Part shown: piece by piece, positions 1 through 6,976 of the stretch
Numbering within the stretch: position 1 is the first letter of the stretch
How the letters are laid out: each line of letters begins with the position of its first letter
Source of the DNA: CAYRGG01 sp964423745
GTDB lineage: Bacteria; Pseudomonadota; Gammaproteobacteria; Competibacterales; Competibacteraceae
NCBI GenBank assembly: GCA_964423745.1
Contig: CAYRGG010000087.1
Coordinates: 1 to 13,967, forward strand
Length of the DNA: 13,967 nt
Direction: 5' to 3'
Program-made: the position numbers and the translations under genes
Notes under the pieces: model-generated
Told to the model about the DNA's origin: nothing
Seen by the model: only the letters and a program-made list of their open reading frames with translations
Databases searched by the model: none

Positions 1-47
1 CCTGTGTTCGCGCCAGTGGGCTACCTTGGAGCCTTAATTCATGTGAA

Positions 48-56
48 TGGTATAAT
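48..56 (+). promoter_or_regulatory. Candidate extended -10 promoter reading into the 3' end of the oxidoreductase gene
   Basis: A consensus TATAAT lies at 51-56 and is preceded by TG one base upstream (TGGTATAAT), the extended -10 form. A weak -35 (TTGGAG, 26-31) sits 19 bp upstream. It points to the right, antisense to the oxidoreductase gene that ends at 64. No sense ORF with a ribosome site follows, so any product would be an antisense or non-coding RNA. It could also be a chance match in an AT-rich stretch. Confidence 0.25.
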
Positions 57-63
57 GACTAAA

Positions 64-1674
64 CTAGTGCAACGTCCGCCTCTGTGTTACTGGCTCTACT
101 TTGATTTTTGATAACTTCGAAGGGGTTTTGAAGCGTGCAATTCGCTTGATGATCTCGTTAGCACGCAGCATTGCATGGCGTGCGTTGACGTCCATGGCGT
201 TGGTAAAAAAATAGGTGCCGGATGTCATACTGCCGAGGACGTAGGTACGAGAGCAAGGTCGGTCCAGCGCATCGAGTAGACGACCGCTTTCATAGTCCAC
301 CTGAAATCCCCCAAACACGCAAGGCTTAGCAAGACCTCTTTCAAGCAGACGGCGGACGATCGGCATGTCAGACTCGACCACTGATATAGAGAATCCTGTC
401 GCGTTAATAATGTAACGAGTGGAAATAACTTGCCTCGTGTCCCGCTGCGGATCTAGTAGCTCAACTTCAAAGCGTTTTCGCTTGGGACAAAAGTTCACTC
501 CAACCATCCCGCTATAGACAGTCAATTGGTCCACCCTCATCAACTCTTGGAGCTTCATCGCGTTCTCTATGGGAAAGGACACGCGGTAGGAGAACCATTG
601 GCTACGAAAGAATTTCCAGAAGCGGTGCTTTTCGTCAGTTGCGAGTCTGTTCCACAGGTGATCAATAATGGCATTGGTGGCATAGACAACCGACTGCCAG
701 GTACGGTTACCGCGGTTCGCGAGGTTGATCTCTTCAGAGAGGTAAGCATGCATACCAGCTTCGGCGTTGAGTATTGTGTTGATATTTGTTTGATTGCGCT
801 GGATCCCATTAATCTCCGCTACCAATATTTGAAAAATGTCTTCTAGAGTGATGCCGTTAGGATGCTTTAAATAAAGTTCTTCTATTGCCTTCTTTGTGAG
901 CAGCTTGAGTTGGTGCTTTTGATTCTCGCCACCGCGAACGCTCGGCAGTCTCCCCGAGCGTGATACACTGAATAGCTTACCATGGTGACTCTTTTCCGAT
1001 AGGGCAATAACGGCGTCAATTGCGTTTAGACTGGATCCAATAATACCGACCGATGCGTCACGAGGAATGGCTTCTACAAGGCGTGTTGTCGGATAGGGGT
1101 TATTGAAAAATTGTGGGTTATCCAGGAGGTGGTCAAACTTTCGAGGGCGCAGATTGCCAATGGAAAGAACTACGTAGCTGCCGCTGAGATAGCGCCCGTC
1201 AGCGAGCTGCACGGTGACGCTATCGTCATCGTCGTCTTCCAGAAGATCTATTGCCTCGGATTGCACATGCGTAAGCTCAATGTTGTAGCGCCAAGCGGTT
1301 GCTTTTAGTACGTCAAATGTATGTTCAAGGTACATCCCAAATAGCGGTCTTGGCAAGAAAGCGCTGGGCTCGACGACAACTTTTGGAAAACGCTCGCGCC
1401 AACGACGTTGGTTATTTCTCAACCAATCAACAAAATGGTGCGGATCCTCATAGACCACCGACATCGTATCGGCGCGTGTGTTTAGAAGATTACTTTCGAG
1501 ATCGTCCTCATAAGCTTGACCTGCGCCGAGACGTGTTCGCGGTTCGACGAGAGAGATTTTCAAGCATTCGGCACATTTATGCGCAATGGCTTTATGCACA
1601 AGCTGGTAGGAGATAGAAAGACCAAGTGATCCGCCACCCACTACGATTATAGCGTTATGTATATCTGCATTCAT
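64..1674 (-). CDS. FAD/NAD(P)-binding oxidoreductase (NAD_binding_9-like)
   Basis: A 536-residue flavoprotein of the FAD/NAD(P)-binding superfamily. The N-terminus carries a Rossmann FAD site, VVGGGSLG, with G13, G15 and G18, and an acidic residue ending the second strand (E44, in VEPRTRLGAG). The stretch around residues 50-85 (GAGQAY...LLNTRADTMS) resembles the pfam13454 (NAD_binding_9) group. A second dinucleotide motif, VGIIGSSLNAID at 209-220, would bind NAD(P)H, and an INATGF motif of the flavin mono-oxygenase type lies near residue 420. No signal peptide or membrane segment is visible, so it should be cytosolic. The ATG at 1674 has AAAGGA about ten bases upstream. It is the last gene of the five-gene minus-strand operon, 57 bp after the CoA-transferase. 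The fold is clear; the substrate is unknown, with N- or C-hydroxylation or oxidation of an operon intermediate being inference. There is an unusual run of five Asp at 147-151. Confidence 0.85.
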   Translation of the reverse strand: MNADIHNAIIVVGGGSLGLSISYQLVHKAIAHKCAECLKISLVEPRTRLGAGQAYEDDLESNLLNTRADTMSVVYEDPHHFVDWLRNNQRRWRERFPKVVVEPSAFLPRPLFGMYLEHTFDVLKATAWRYNIELTHVQSEAIDLLEDDDDDSVTVQLADGRYLSGSYVVLSIGNLRPRKFDHLLDNPQFFNNPYPTTRLVEAIPRDASVGIIGSSLNAIDAVIALSEKSHHGKLFSVSRSGRLPSVRGGENQKHQLKLLTKKAIEELYLKHPNGITLEDIFQILVAEINGIQRNQTNINTILNAEAGMHAYLSEEINLANRGNRTWQSVVYATNAIIDHLWNRLATDEKHRFWKFFRSQWFSYRVSFPIENAMKLQELMRVDQLTVYSGMVGVNFCPKRKRFEVELLDPQRDTRQVISTRYIINATGFSISVVESDMPIVRRLLERGLAKPCVFGGFQVDYESGRLLDALDRPCSRTYVLGSMTSGTYFFTNAMDVNARHAMLRANEIIKRIARFKTPSKLSKIKVEPVTQRRTLH

Positions 1675-1731
1675 GGAAAATACGTCCTTTGATTTTGTTA
1701 CTAAAGTTGAAAAGTTCTTTCATAAAACATA

Positions 1732-3294
1732 TCAGGCGCTCTTACGACAGATCCGAGTCAACATTGACTGTTCTTGAAATATCTGTGGGTTCATTTCATG
1801 AATTTGTTCGGCGCAAGATACTCGACTTTGGCAACGCATCAGAATGTCGTGTTCGGCGTCGACGCCTGGGGCGACCTCGGTAAGGTACACACCGTCGGCA
1901 CGTAACTCGGAAACCGCCCGTTCGGTGACATACTTTACGTCGACACCATGACGATATGCGCCGGCCGCATAGAAATCGATTTGTTTGACGGAGCGAACAA
2001 ATTTGGTGGTTAGACCATCGCGAACGATGTGCAACCGATTATCGCGAACCCAAACCTCCTGCTCACCGGCGCTAAAAGAACCGCAGAAAACCAGTCGCGA
2101 GACGGATTGCGAGATATTTACAAACCCTCCAATACCGTTAATGCGTTCACCAAGGCGTCCGACGTTCACATTGCCGGTGCTGTCAATTTGACCAAACCCA
2201 AGGAATGAGATATCAAGACCACCGCCATCGTAAAAGTCAAATAACGCGGGTTGATCTAACATCGCCTCAGGATGGATCGAGGCTCCAAAAGATAATCCGC
2301 CAACTGGCGTACCGCCGATCGCGCCTGACTCCACTGTCAGCACAAAAGGAGGGCCGTCCTCGGCGGCTGCGACTCGAGCGATCCGTTCTGGCGTCCCAAT
2401 ACCAAGGTTGACAATGGGGTTTTCGAGTTTAAGTATTTCCAGGTAAGCACGGCGGGCGATCACTGTTCTAGCATCCAGCACCAGTGCCTCATCGTAGATA
2501 TCGGCACGGGGTCCCTGTCCGAGAAATGCTGGATTCATCGGGTGCCCATACGTCTGCCAGTGCTCACTTTCCCTGGCTTGGAAAACATAGTCAATTAACA
2601 TTCCGGGAACACGGATCTTTTGGAGTTCGATAGTTCCTGCAGGGACGATTTCCTTTACTTGTGCGATGACCACACCCCCGGAGTTGTGAGCGGCTTGAGC
2701 CTGGGCGAGGACCTCCGGTAGGTTAGCCTCCTCTTCGAACGACAAATTGCCCTTCGCATCAGCTCGCGTGGCACGAATTACCGCACAATCGATTGGAAAA
2801 GTTGGATAAAACAGGTAATTACTCCTCCCCAGTTTGACAAGCTTAACCATTTCTTCGGTGGTGCAGGCGTTTAGGCGACCGCCGGTTTGTCGAGGATCAA
2901 TAAAAGTGTCTAGACCTATTCTTGTCGTAACCCCTGGCGCGCCTGCGGCAATCGCACGGAACAAGTGGCTAATAACGCCTTGGGGCCAATTGTAGGCCTC
3001 GATTAACGTATCAGACGCTAACTGGCCGAGTTTGGGCGCTAGGGCCCAATAACCACCGATGACACGTTTGAGCAAGCCAGTATGGGCCAATTTATTCAGC
3101 CCCATTCGCTGCCGGTCGCCTTGACCAGCAGCGAACACTAAGGTGAGATTTTGGGGAGCGCCCGTGTCCAAAAACCGTTGTTTAAGCGCCGAGCTGAATG
3201 CTTCTGGATGACCACAGCTACCAAAACCACCAGTGGTCACCGTCCAGCCGTTTTCTACAAGAGCCGCAGCATCTTGAGCAGAAATGATTTGCAT
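1732..3294 (-). CDS. Acyl-CoA:acetate/3-ketoacid CoA-transferase (family I, YdiF/Pct-like)
   Basis: A 520-residue fused CoA-transferase carrying both family I halves in one chain, the usual length for the YdiF/propionate CoA-transferase group. It moves CoA between acyl-CoA and a free carboxylate through a glutamyl-CoA thioester. The N-terminal half has the glycine-rich segment TTGGFGSCGHPE near residue 20. The C-terminal half holds VESGAIGGTPVGG, whose Glu322 fits the catalytic nucleophile. The reading frame stays open up to an ATG at 3411, but that start would overlap the cupin gene and add about 39 residues with no family similarity. The ATG at 3294 has an AGAGGA ribosome site seven bases upstream and begins at the family's normal N-terminus (MQIISAQDAA), so I chose it. 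The gap from the cupin stop is 67 bp. Acyl donor and acceptor are not predictable; a short-chain or hydroxy acid is likely from the family. Confidence 0.88.
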   Translation of the reverse strand: MQIISAQDAAALVENGWTVTTGGFGSCGHPEAFSSALKQRFLDTGAPQNLTLVFAAGQGDRQRMGLNKLAHTGLLKRVIGGYWALAPKLGQLASDTLIEAYNWPQGVISHLFRAIAAGAPGVTTRIGLDTFIDPRQTGGRLNACTTEEMVKLVKLGRSNYLFYPTFPIDCAVIRATRADAKGNLSFEEEANLPEVLAQAQAAHNSGGVVIAQVKEIVPAGTIELQKIRVPGMLIDYVFQARESEHWQTYGHPMNPAFLGQGPRADIYDEALVLDARTVIARRAYLEILKLENPIVNLGIGTPERIARVAAAEDGPPFVLTVESGAIGGTPVGGLSFGASIHPEAMLDQPALFDFYDGGGLDISFLGFGQIDSTGNVNVGRLGERINGIGGFVNISQSVSRLVFCGSFSAGEQEVWVRDNRLHIVRDGLTTKFVRSVKQIDFYAAGAYRHGVDVKYVTERAVSELRADGVYLTEVAPGVDAEHDILMRCQSRVSCAEQIHEMNPQIFQEQSMLTRICRKSA

Positions 3295-3361
3295 GATCCA
3301 ATCCTCTATCTGAAGTTGGAGAGGAGCGCTGCCGGTCGATCCAGTGGCGCTCCCTTTGACC

Positions 3362-3772
3362 CTAGTGAGCTGTATCAGCCTGCTCAACCACCACTGGCTG
3401 CTCCCATACAACTAGAAAAGTACATCCCTCTCCACTACTTAAAGCATGATTACTACCTGGCGGACAGATCTCAAGCGTCCCACGCCGATGCACACCGGAA
3501 TCGTTGATTAAACACCCTTTCAAAATAAAGATCAGCTCGTACCCTTGATGAACATGTCGAGCGACTTTTGCGCCTGGTGCATAGCGCAGCAGCGCCGCAG
3601 CCGATCCCTGGTTATTTTCTCGTGCATCGTAGAGTCGTACGATCTCGACACCCTTACGTTCGTCGGCTGAATAGGGTTCCCAGTTGAGTACGACCTTATC
3701 GATATCCTTGTTAAGAAGATCTCGAACAAGAATGGATCCTGTTGGCACTATAGTTTGCATAGCAGTTTGCAT
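3362..3772 (-). CDS. ChrR-like cupin-domain protein
   Basis: A 136-residue single cupin. The core, residues 60-125, matches the anti-ECF-sigma ChrR-type cupin: LLRYAPGAKVARHVHQGYE is followed by the second cupin motif ending in PPGSNH. The visible metal set is His73, His75, Glu79 and His109, the classic three His plus one Glu, so it probably binds Zn, Fe or Mn. It lacks the N-terminal zinc-binding anti-sigma domain of true ChrR, and no sigma-factor gene is nearby. An enzyme (dioxygenase, isomerase, lyase) or a ligand sensor is therefore more likely than a sigma antagonist. The ATG at 3772 is preceded by GAGGGG at good spacing; a second in-frame ATG four codons later is less well placed. It lies 62 bp after gap and 67 bp before the CoA-transferase. 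Its reaction is unknown. Confidence 0.82.
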   Translation of the reverse strand: MQTAMQTIVPTGSILVRDLLNKDIDKVVLNWEPYSADERKGVEIVRLYDARENNQGSAAALLRYAPGAKVARHVHQGYELIFILKGCLINDSGVHRRGTLEICPPGSNHALSSGEGCTFLVVWEQPVVVEQADTAH

Positions 3773-3834
3773 GTTTATTTCCCCTCAAGAGCGTGATCAA
3801 GATAAAATAAATGCTGAGATGTGCCTGTTCGACA

Positions 3835-4854
3835 CTACTCAGCCGTACCACCAATACGAGCCAGATAAACCGCTGTGTCGCAGACTCGGTTAGAGAAACC
3901 CCACTCGTTATCGTACCAGGCAACGACACGCAGAATGTTCCCTGGCATTGCTTTAGTTTGCGTTGCGTCGAAAATCGAACTTGCCGGATCATGATTAAAG
4001 TCAATTGAGACGAGCGGTAGTTCGTTGAACGAAAGAACCCCTGCTAAAGAGGTTTCCGCCGCTTGACGACAAGCGTCATTGACCTCTTCGACCGTAACTG
4101 TTTTCCTTGTCCTCACGACGAGGTCTACCATAGAAACATTTGATGTTGGTACTCGGATCGCTGCGCCATCCACTAAGTTGTTTAATTCTGGAATAACCAA
4201 TTTTAAAGCCTTCGCTGCACCCGTTGAGGTTGGAATTTGCGACAATGCAGCGGCCCTTGCCCTACGAAAATCTCGATGTGGCATGTCCACTAGGGATTGG
4301 TCAGCGGTGTAGGAGTGTATAGTCGTCATAAAACCACCTTCTATCCCAGCAAGTTCATGCACGATTTTAGCTATTGGCGCTAGGCAGTTGGTGGTGCAAG
4401 AGGCATTGGACACCACTTGATGTCTATTGTTTAGCTTGACCTCGTTTACACCGTAAACGACAGTGAAGTCAGCATTGGGGGAGGGACCAGATATCAGCAC
4501 CGCTTGAGCGCCTCCTTCCAGGTGTCCGGCCGCGGCCTCGCGTTTGGTGAAGCGTCCAGTACATTCCAGCACTACCTCAACACCGAGATCCATCCATGGA
4601 ATTTCCGCTGGGCTGCTGAGCTGAAACACCGGTATTGATCTACCGTCAACAATCAATAAATCCTTGTTCACCGCGACAGTGCCTGGGTAGCGACCGTGTA
4701 CCGAATCGAAAGCTAGTAAGTGCGCTAGCATTTCAGTGCCTGCCAAGTCATTGATCGCCACAATCTCAATGTCGTCGCGTTGTGATTCCGCGATCGCCCT
4801 CAGCACATTGCGACCAATGCGTCCAAAACCGTTGATGGCAGCTCGTATAGTCAT
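3835..4854 (-). CDS. gap: Type I glyceraldehyde-3-phosphate dehydrogenase
   Basis: A 339-residue protein, normal length for GapA-type enzymes. It oxidises and phosphorylates glyceraldehyde 3-phosphate to 1,3-bisphosphoglycerate in the cytosol. Residues 8-15 (NGFGRIGR) and Asp36 in AINDL form the NAD site; Asp36 followed by Leu suggests NAD preference. SNASCTTNC carries the catalytic Cys153, and His180 (TTIHSYT) is the general base. PTSTGAAKAL and WYDNEWGFSNR are also intact, so it should be active. PTSTGAA and the absence of erythrose-4-phosphate dehydrogenase signatures in that region argue against Epd, although Epd has the same length. AGAGGGG precedes the ATG. The gene is not beside pgk, tkt or fba. 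It is second in a five-gene operon with a transporter, a cupin, a CoA-transferase and an oxidoreductase. That setting suggests a specialised or duplicated copy rather than the housekeeping gene; whether another copy exists in the genome cannot be seen here. Confidence 0.95.
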   Translation of the reverse strand: MTIRAAINGFGRIGRNVLRAIAESQRDDIEIVAINDLAGTEMLAHLLAFDSVHGRYPGTVAVNKDLLIVDGRSIPVFQLSSPAEIPWMDLGVEVVLECTGRFTKREAAAGHLEGGAQAVLISGPSPNADFTVVYGVNEVKLNNRHQVVSNASCTTNCLAPIAKIVHELAGIEGGFMTTIHSYTADQSLVDMPHRDFRRARAAALSQIPTSTGAAKALKLVIPELNNLVDGAAIRVPTSNVSMVDLVVRTRKTVTVEEVNDACRQAAETSLAGVLSFNELPLVSIDFNHDPASSIFDATQTKAMPGNILRVVAWYDNEWGFSNRVCDTAVYLARIGGTAE

Positions 4855-4889
4855 AACAATAGACCCCTCTTTGGTTTATCAATGAAATA

Positions 4890-5780
4890 TTACTTTTTGG
4901 TACTGAGATACACGCCAGTGGACGCGACGACGAACCCGAGTACGGCCAGCGGCGACAGCACCTCGCCAAGTATCAACCAGCCCATTAAAGCGGTAGTTGG
5001 TGGGATGAGATAGAAAAGGCTAGCTACCTGACTCGCCTCACCACGTCGGATGAGTACATACAATACGCTGATGGCAGCGATGGAGTTGACTAGACTTAAC
5101 CAGCCGGTCGATAGCACCAATTGCGGTGTCCACTCGACCGCGAGACCTTCGTATTGCCATGCTAGAAAAAAAACTATTACAGAGGCCACACCAAGTTGGA
5201 TCACTCCGCCTGTACGCAGATCCATACCCGTGCAAAAACGCTTTTGATACAAAGTACCTACGGTGATGCCGATCAGAGCAAGTACGACATAGAGATAACC
5301 AGCCGTAGAGCCGCCCGTGAATGAAATCTTGTCACTCACTACTAGAGCGACGCCCACTAGCCCGATGCCAAGCCCTAGCCATTGCCGAAAACCGATACGC
5401 TCGCTGAGAAAAAGTCCTGCACCGATGGCTGTAAAAATTGGCATCGTTCCGACGATTAACGCCGACACGCCAGCGGTAACCCCTTCGTTTAGACCTGCGT
5501 AAAGACCGCAAAACTGCAAAGCTTGGATAAAGATTCCAACCACCACAATGTGCCCGACCTGTTTCCAGGAGCTTGGCCAAGGTGCTCTAAAAACCAGGGC
5601 AACTAACAACAGCACTAAGGCAGCGCTACTGAAGCGCATAAAAATCAGCGTAAAGGGACCTGCATAGGGTAAACCGATCTTTCCGGCCACATAGCCAGAA
5701 CTCCACATAACAATAAAAAGAAATGGCAAAAATATGAGTTTGTCGATGGAAGTGGGGAGACTTGCAATATTTGTGTTCAT
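4890..5780 (-). CDS. EamA/DMT-family transporter
   Basis: A 296-residue integral membrane protein with about ten hydrophobic helices arranged as two EamA repeats (roughly residues 15-140 and 155-293). The segments FIMRFSSAALVLLLVAL, LIVGTMPIFTAIGAG and the C-terminal LGEVLSPLAVLGFVVASTGV are typical of the drug/metabolite transporter superfamily. Members export or import small metabolites such as amino acids, sugars or toxic intermediates through the inner membrane. The ATG at 5780 has CAGGA upstream. It is the first gene of the minus-strand operon, with gap starting 35 bp after its stop. Placement with three putative catabolic or biosynthetic enzymes and gap suggests export of the operon product, or uptake of its substrate. 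Direction and cargo cannot be read from sequence. Confidence 0.9.
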   Translation of the reverse strand: MNTNIASLPTSIDKLIFLPFLFIVMWSSGYVAGKIGLPYAGPFTLIFMRFSSAALVLLLVALVFRAPWPSSWKQVGHIVVVGIFIQALQFCGLYAGLNEGVTAGVSALIVGTMPIFTAIGAGLFLSERIGFRQWLGLGIGLVGVALVVSDKISFTGGSTAGYLYVVLALIGITVGTLYQKRFCTGMDLRTGGVIQLGVASVIVFFLAWQYEGLAVEWTPQLVLSTGWLSLVNSIAAISVLYVLIRRGEASQVASLFYLIPPTTALMGWLILGEVLSPLAVLGFVVASTGVYLSTKK

Positions 5781-5826
5781 TAGGATCTATCCTGATTGTT
5801 GAGTGCAGGAGCTAATATAGATCCTA
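5781..5826. promoter_or_regulatory. Perfect 10-bp inverted repeat bracketing a candidate -10 of the EamA operon
   Basis: TAGGATCTAT at 5781-5790 and its exact reverse complement ATAGATCCTA at 5817-5826 are separated by 26 bp. The left arm abuts the EamA start codon. The right arm overlaps a minus-strand TATATT (5814-5819) that could serve as the -10 box, although no good -35 is visible at the right distance. The position suits a repressor operator or a leader hairpin for the five-gene operon. The repeat is directly visible; its function is inferred. Confidence 0.45.
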
Positions 5827-5849
5827 TGAAAACCAATAAAAATTGAAGT

Positions 5850-5927
5850 ATTTTCAGGTCTTACATGAAGTTATTTCATATGAAAAATAGTTAACAGTCA
5901 CATTAAAAAGCATCATCATTTTCAGGT
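5850..5927. repeat. Palindrome and direct-repeat cluster upstream of the EamA operon
   Basis: ATTTTCAGGT occurs at 5850-5859 and again, identically, at 5918-5927. Between them lies the perfect 12-bp palindrome TTTCATATGAAA (5874-5885). Further ATGAA half-sites occur at 5825-5829 and 5865-5869. Such spaced half-sites upstream of a metabolic operon are typical of binding sites for a transcriptional activator or repressor. No regulator gene lies in this window, and the AT-rich context lowers confidence. Confidence 0.35.
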
Positions 5928-5935
5928 TGTGCAAT

Positions 5936-6052
5936 ATGCTCGATCCTATTGACATGTCTGAGCACCTCGACCAAGTCTATGAGTGGTTGCTGGAAGCGCC
6001 CGATGGGGAAGCCCTAGTGCAGACCGTGCAGACACATTTTCACGGAGGCTAA
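5936..6052 (+). CDS. Possible small protein of 38 residues, or a gene remnant
   Basis: An open frame of 38 codons starting MLDPIDMSEHLDQ and ending THFHGG. The composition is protein-like: amphipathic and acidic, with the segment VYEWLLEAPDGEALV looking like a short helix pair. The start has only a weak AGG nine bases upstream, and a second ATG lies at codon 7. I do not recognise it. It could be a small gene, the surviving tail of a degraded gene, or chance. Around it (5887-5935 and 6053-6180) I see no other coding signal and no clear terminator. Confidence 0.25.
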   Translation: MLDPIDMSEHLDQVYEWLLEAPDGEALVQTVQTHFHGG

Positions 6053-6186
6053 AGCAAAGCAGTTTATCCTATTTCCTTAGCGTTTCTTAGAGACATTTGT
6101 CTGATGTCAATACGAAGATGGTTGCTGATATCTGTGGCTGATGCTGCTATTGAAATTTGGCTGCTAGCGAACAGCATGGTTTTTTG

Positions 6187-6205
6187 GTTATACTCCTGGT
6201 ATAAC
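6187..6205 (+). promoter_or_regulatory. Toxin-antitoxin promoter with overlapping operator
   Basis: GTTATAC (6187-6193) and GTATAAC (6199-6205) form a perfect 7-bp inverted repeat with a 5-bp spacer. The right arm contains an extended -10, TGGTATAAC (6197-6205), placing transcription start about ten bases before the antitoxin ATG at 6222. Overlap of operator and -10 is the usual arrangement for autorepression by a ribbon-helix-helix antitoxin alone or with its toxin. The repeat is seen; the regulator is inferred. Confidence 0.55.
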
Positions 6206-6221
6206 TCACGGAGCAGTAATA

Positions 6222-6467
6222 ATGAAAACAGCAATATCAATTCCCGATACGCTTAATGAAAACATCGAAGATTTTCTCCAAACGACCAAAATGACACGCA
6301 GCGAATTCTTTCAAAGAGCGGCAAAATATTATCTTAAACAACTCTCTGCGCAGGCTGTAACCGCCAACCTTAATCAAGTTTACGATGGCGAAAAAGCTCC
6401 CGATGAAACGGCTTTTCGTCGTGCAGCATTGTCCCACTTTCGAGAACTACTGGAAAATGAAAAATAA
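6222..6467 (+). CDS. Ribbon-helix-helix antitoxin of a MazEF/PemIK-type pair
   Basis: An 81-residue protein. The first 45 residues show the ribbon-helix-helix pattern: a short beta strand (TAISIPDTL), helix A (NENIEDFLQTT) and helix B (SEFFQRAAKYYLKQL). Two such chains would dimerise to bind the palindrome just upstream. The C-terminal half, from about residue 50, is charged and probably flexible, the part that normally wraps and inhibits the toxin. GGAG lies nine bases before the ATG. The stop codon shares its last base with the toxin start (TAATG), which couples their translation and favours antitoxin excess. Family assignment as an antitoxin rests on fold pattern plus the toxin neighbour. 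Confidence 0.88.
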   Translation: MKTAISIPDTLNENIEDFLQTTKMTRSEFFQRAAKYYLKQLSAQAVTANLNQVYDGEKAPDETAFRRAALSHFRELLENEK

Positions 6468-6817
6468 TGGTTTTGCAGGGCGAGATCCACTGGGTCGATT
6501 TTGGTGAACCCAAGGGCTCTGAGCCGGGCTTCCGACGTCCTTGTGTAATCGTGCAAAATAATGCATTTAACGCCAGTAGAATCTCTACTGTCGTAGTGGT
6601 GGTAATTACCAGCAATCTTAAACTTGGACAAGCCTTTGGCAATCTAACCTTACATAAGGGTGAAGCTGGTTTACGCGGGAAAAGTGTTGTCAACATTTCT
6701 GAGATAGCAACAGTTGATCGTTCAATGCTTGATGGTCGTATCGGTGCCTTAAGTCGGACACGTTTCAATGCAGTCCTGCAAGGAGTCTATGCATTGCTCA
6801 AGCCGTTGGACCCGTAG
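6467..6817 (+). CDS. MazF/PemK-family endoribonuclease toxin
   Basis: A 116-residue toxin of the usual MazF length. It starts with GEIHWVDFGEPKGSEPGFRRPCVIVQN, matching the MazF/PemK N-terminal signature: the first beta strand, a Gly/Pro-rich loop, and the conserved basic residue before the CVIVQN strand. ITSNLKL corresponds to the second conserved block, which carries the catalytic Ser/Thr region. Members cleave single-stranded RNA at short sequence motifs, slowing translation until the antitoxin binds; the cleavage motif of this one is not predictable. The start overlaps the antitoxin stop by one base, with no independent ribosome site, so it depends on translational coupling. The frame is intact, so the pair is probably functional. 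Such modules move often, but no repeats or integrase flank this one. Confidence 0.9.
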   Translation: MVLQGEIHWVDFGEPKGSEPGFRRPCVIVQNNAFNASRISTVVVVVITSNLKLGQAFGNLTLHKGEAGLRGKSVVNISEIATVDRSMLDGRIGALSRTRFNAVLQGVYALLKPLDP

Positions 6818-6870
6818 CAAGTTTATCTGGCGAAATGCAGCCCATCATCATGTTTTAAGCGATGCGTCTC

Positions 6871-6899
6871 TTGACAAGTCCGAAGCTAGCGTTTAAGGC
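6871..6899 (+). promoter_or_regulatory. Candidate promoter for cfa
   Basis: A consensus -35 TTGACA lies at 6871-6876. The -10 at the right distance is poor (TTAAGG at 6893-6898, 16-bp spacer). A better TATATA at 6900-6905 is too far away (23 bp) and lies inside the palindrome GCTATATAGC (6898-6907). The rest of the 147-bp gap between the toxin and cfa holds an AT-rich, T-rich leader and no coding signal. Confidence 0.3.
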
Positions 6900-6976
6900 T
6901 ATATAGCTATTATTTTTAGGATTTTTTTTCACCACAATGAGGAATTTATTAAACCACTAAAAAAGTGAGACAACTG

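Noticed and set aside
1..63. Possible start or remnant of another gene on the minus strand (a short open stretch reading GSKVAHWREHR)
   Set aside because: Only about eleven codons are visible before the edge, with no start or supporting motif; too short to call.
526..846. 106-codon plus-strand ORF
   Set aside because: It is antisense to the well-supported oxidoreductase gene, with no ribosome site and no recognisable domain.
3295..3411. Upstream extension of the CoA-transferase to an ATG at 3411
   Set aside because: It would overlap the cupin gene by 50 bp, adds residues unlike the family, and lacks a ribosome site; the ATG at 3294 has a good one.
6104..6256. 50-codon plus-strand ORF overlapping the antitoxin start
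   Set aside because: It has no ribosome site, runs through the promoter and operator of the toxin-antitoxin pair, and becomes Asn/Ser-rich in the overlap.
6884..6925. Terminator between the toxin gene and cfa (GCTATATAGC followed by T-rich sequence)
   Set aside because: The palindrome has no loop, the alternative stem is five AT-rich pairs with a long loop, and the T-run is interrupted.
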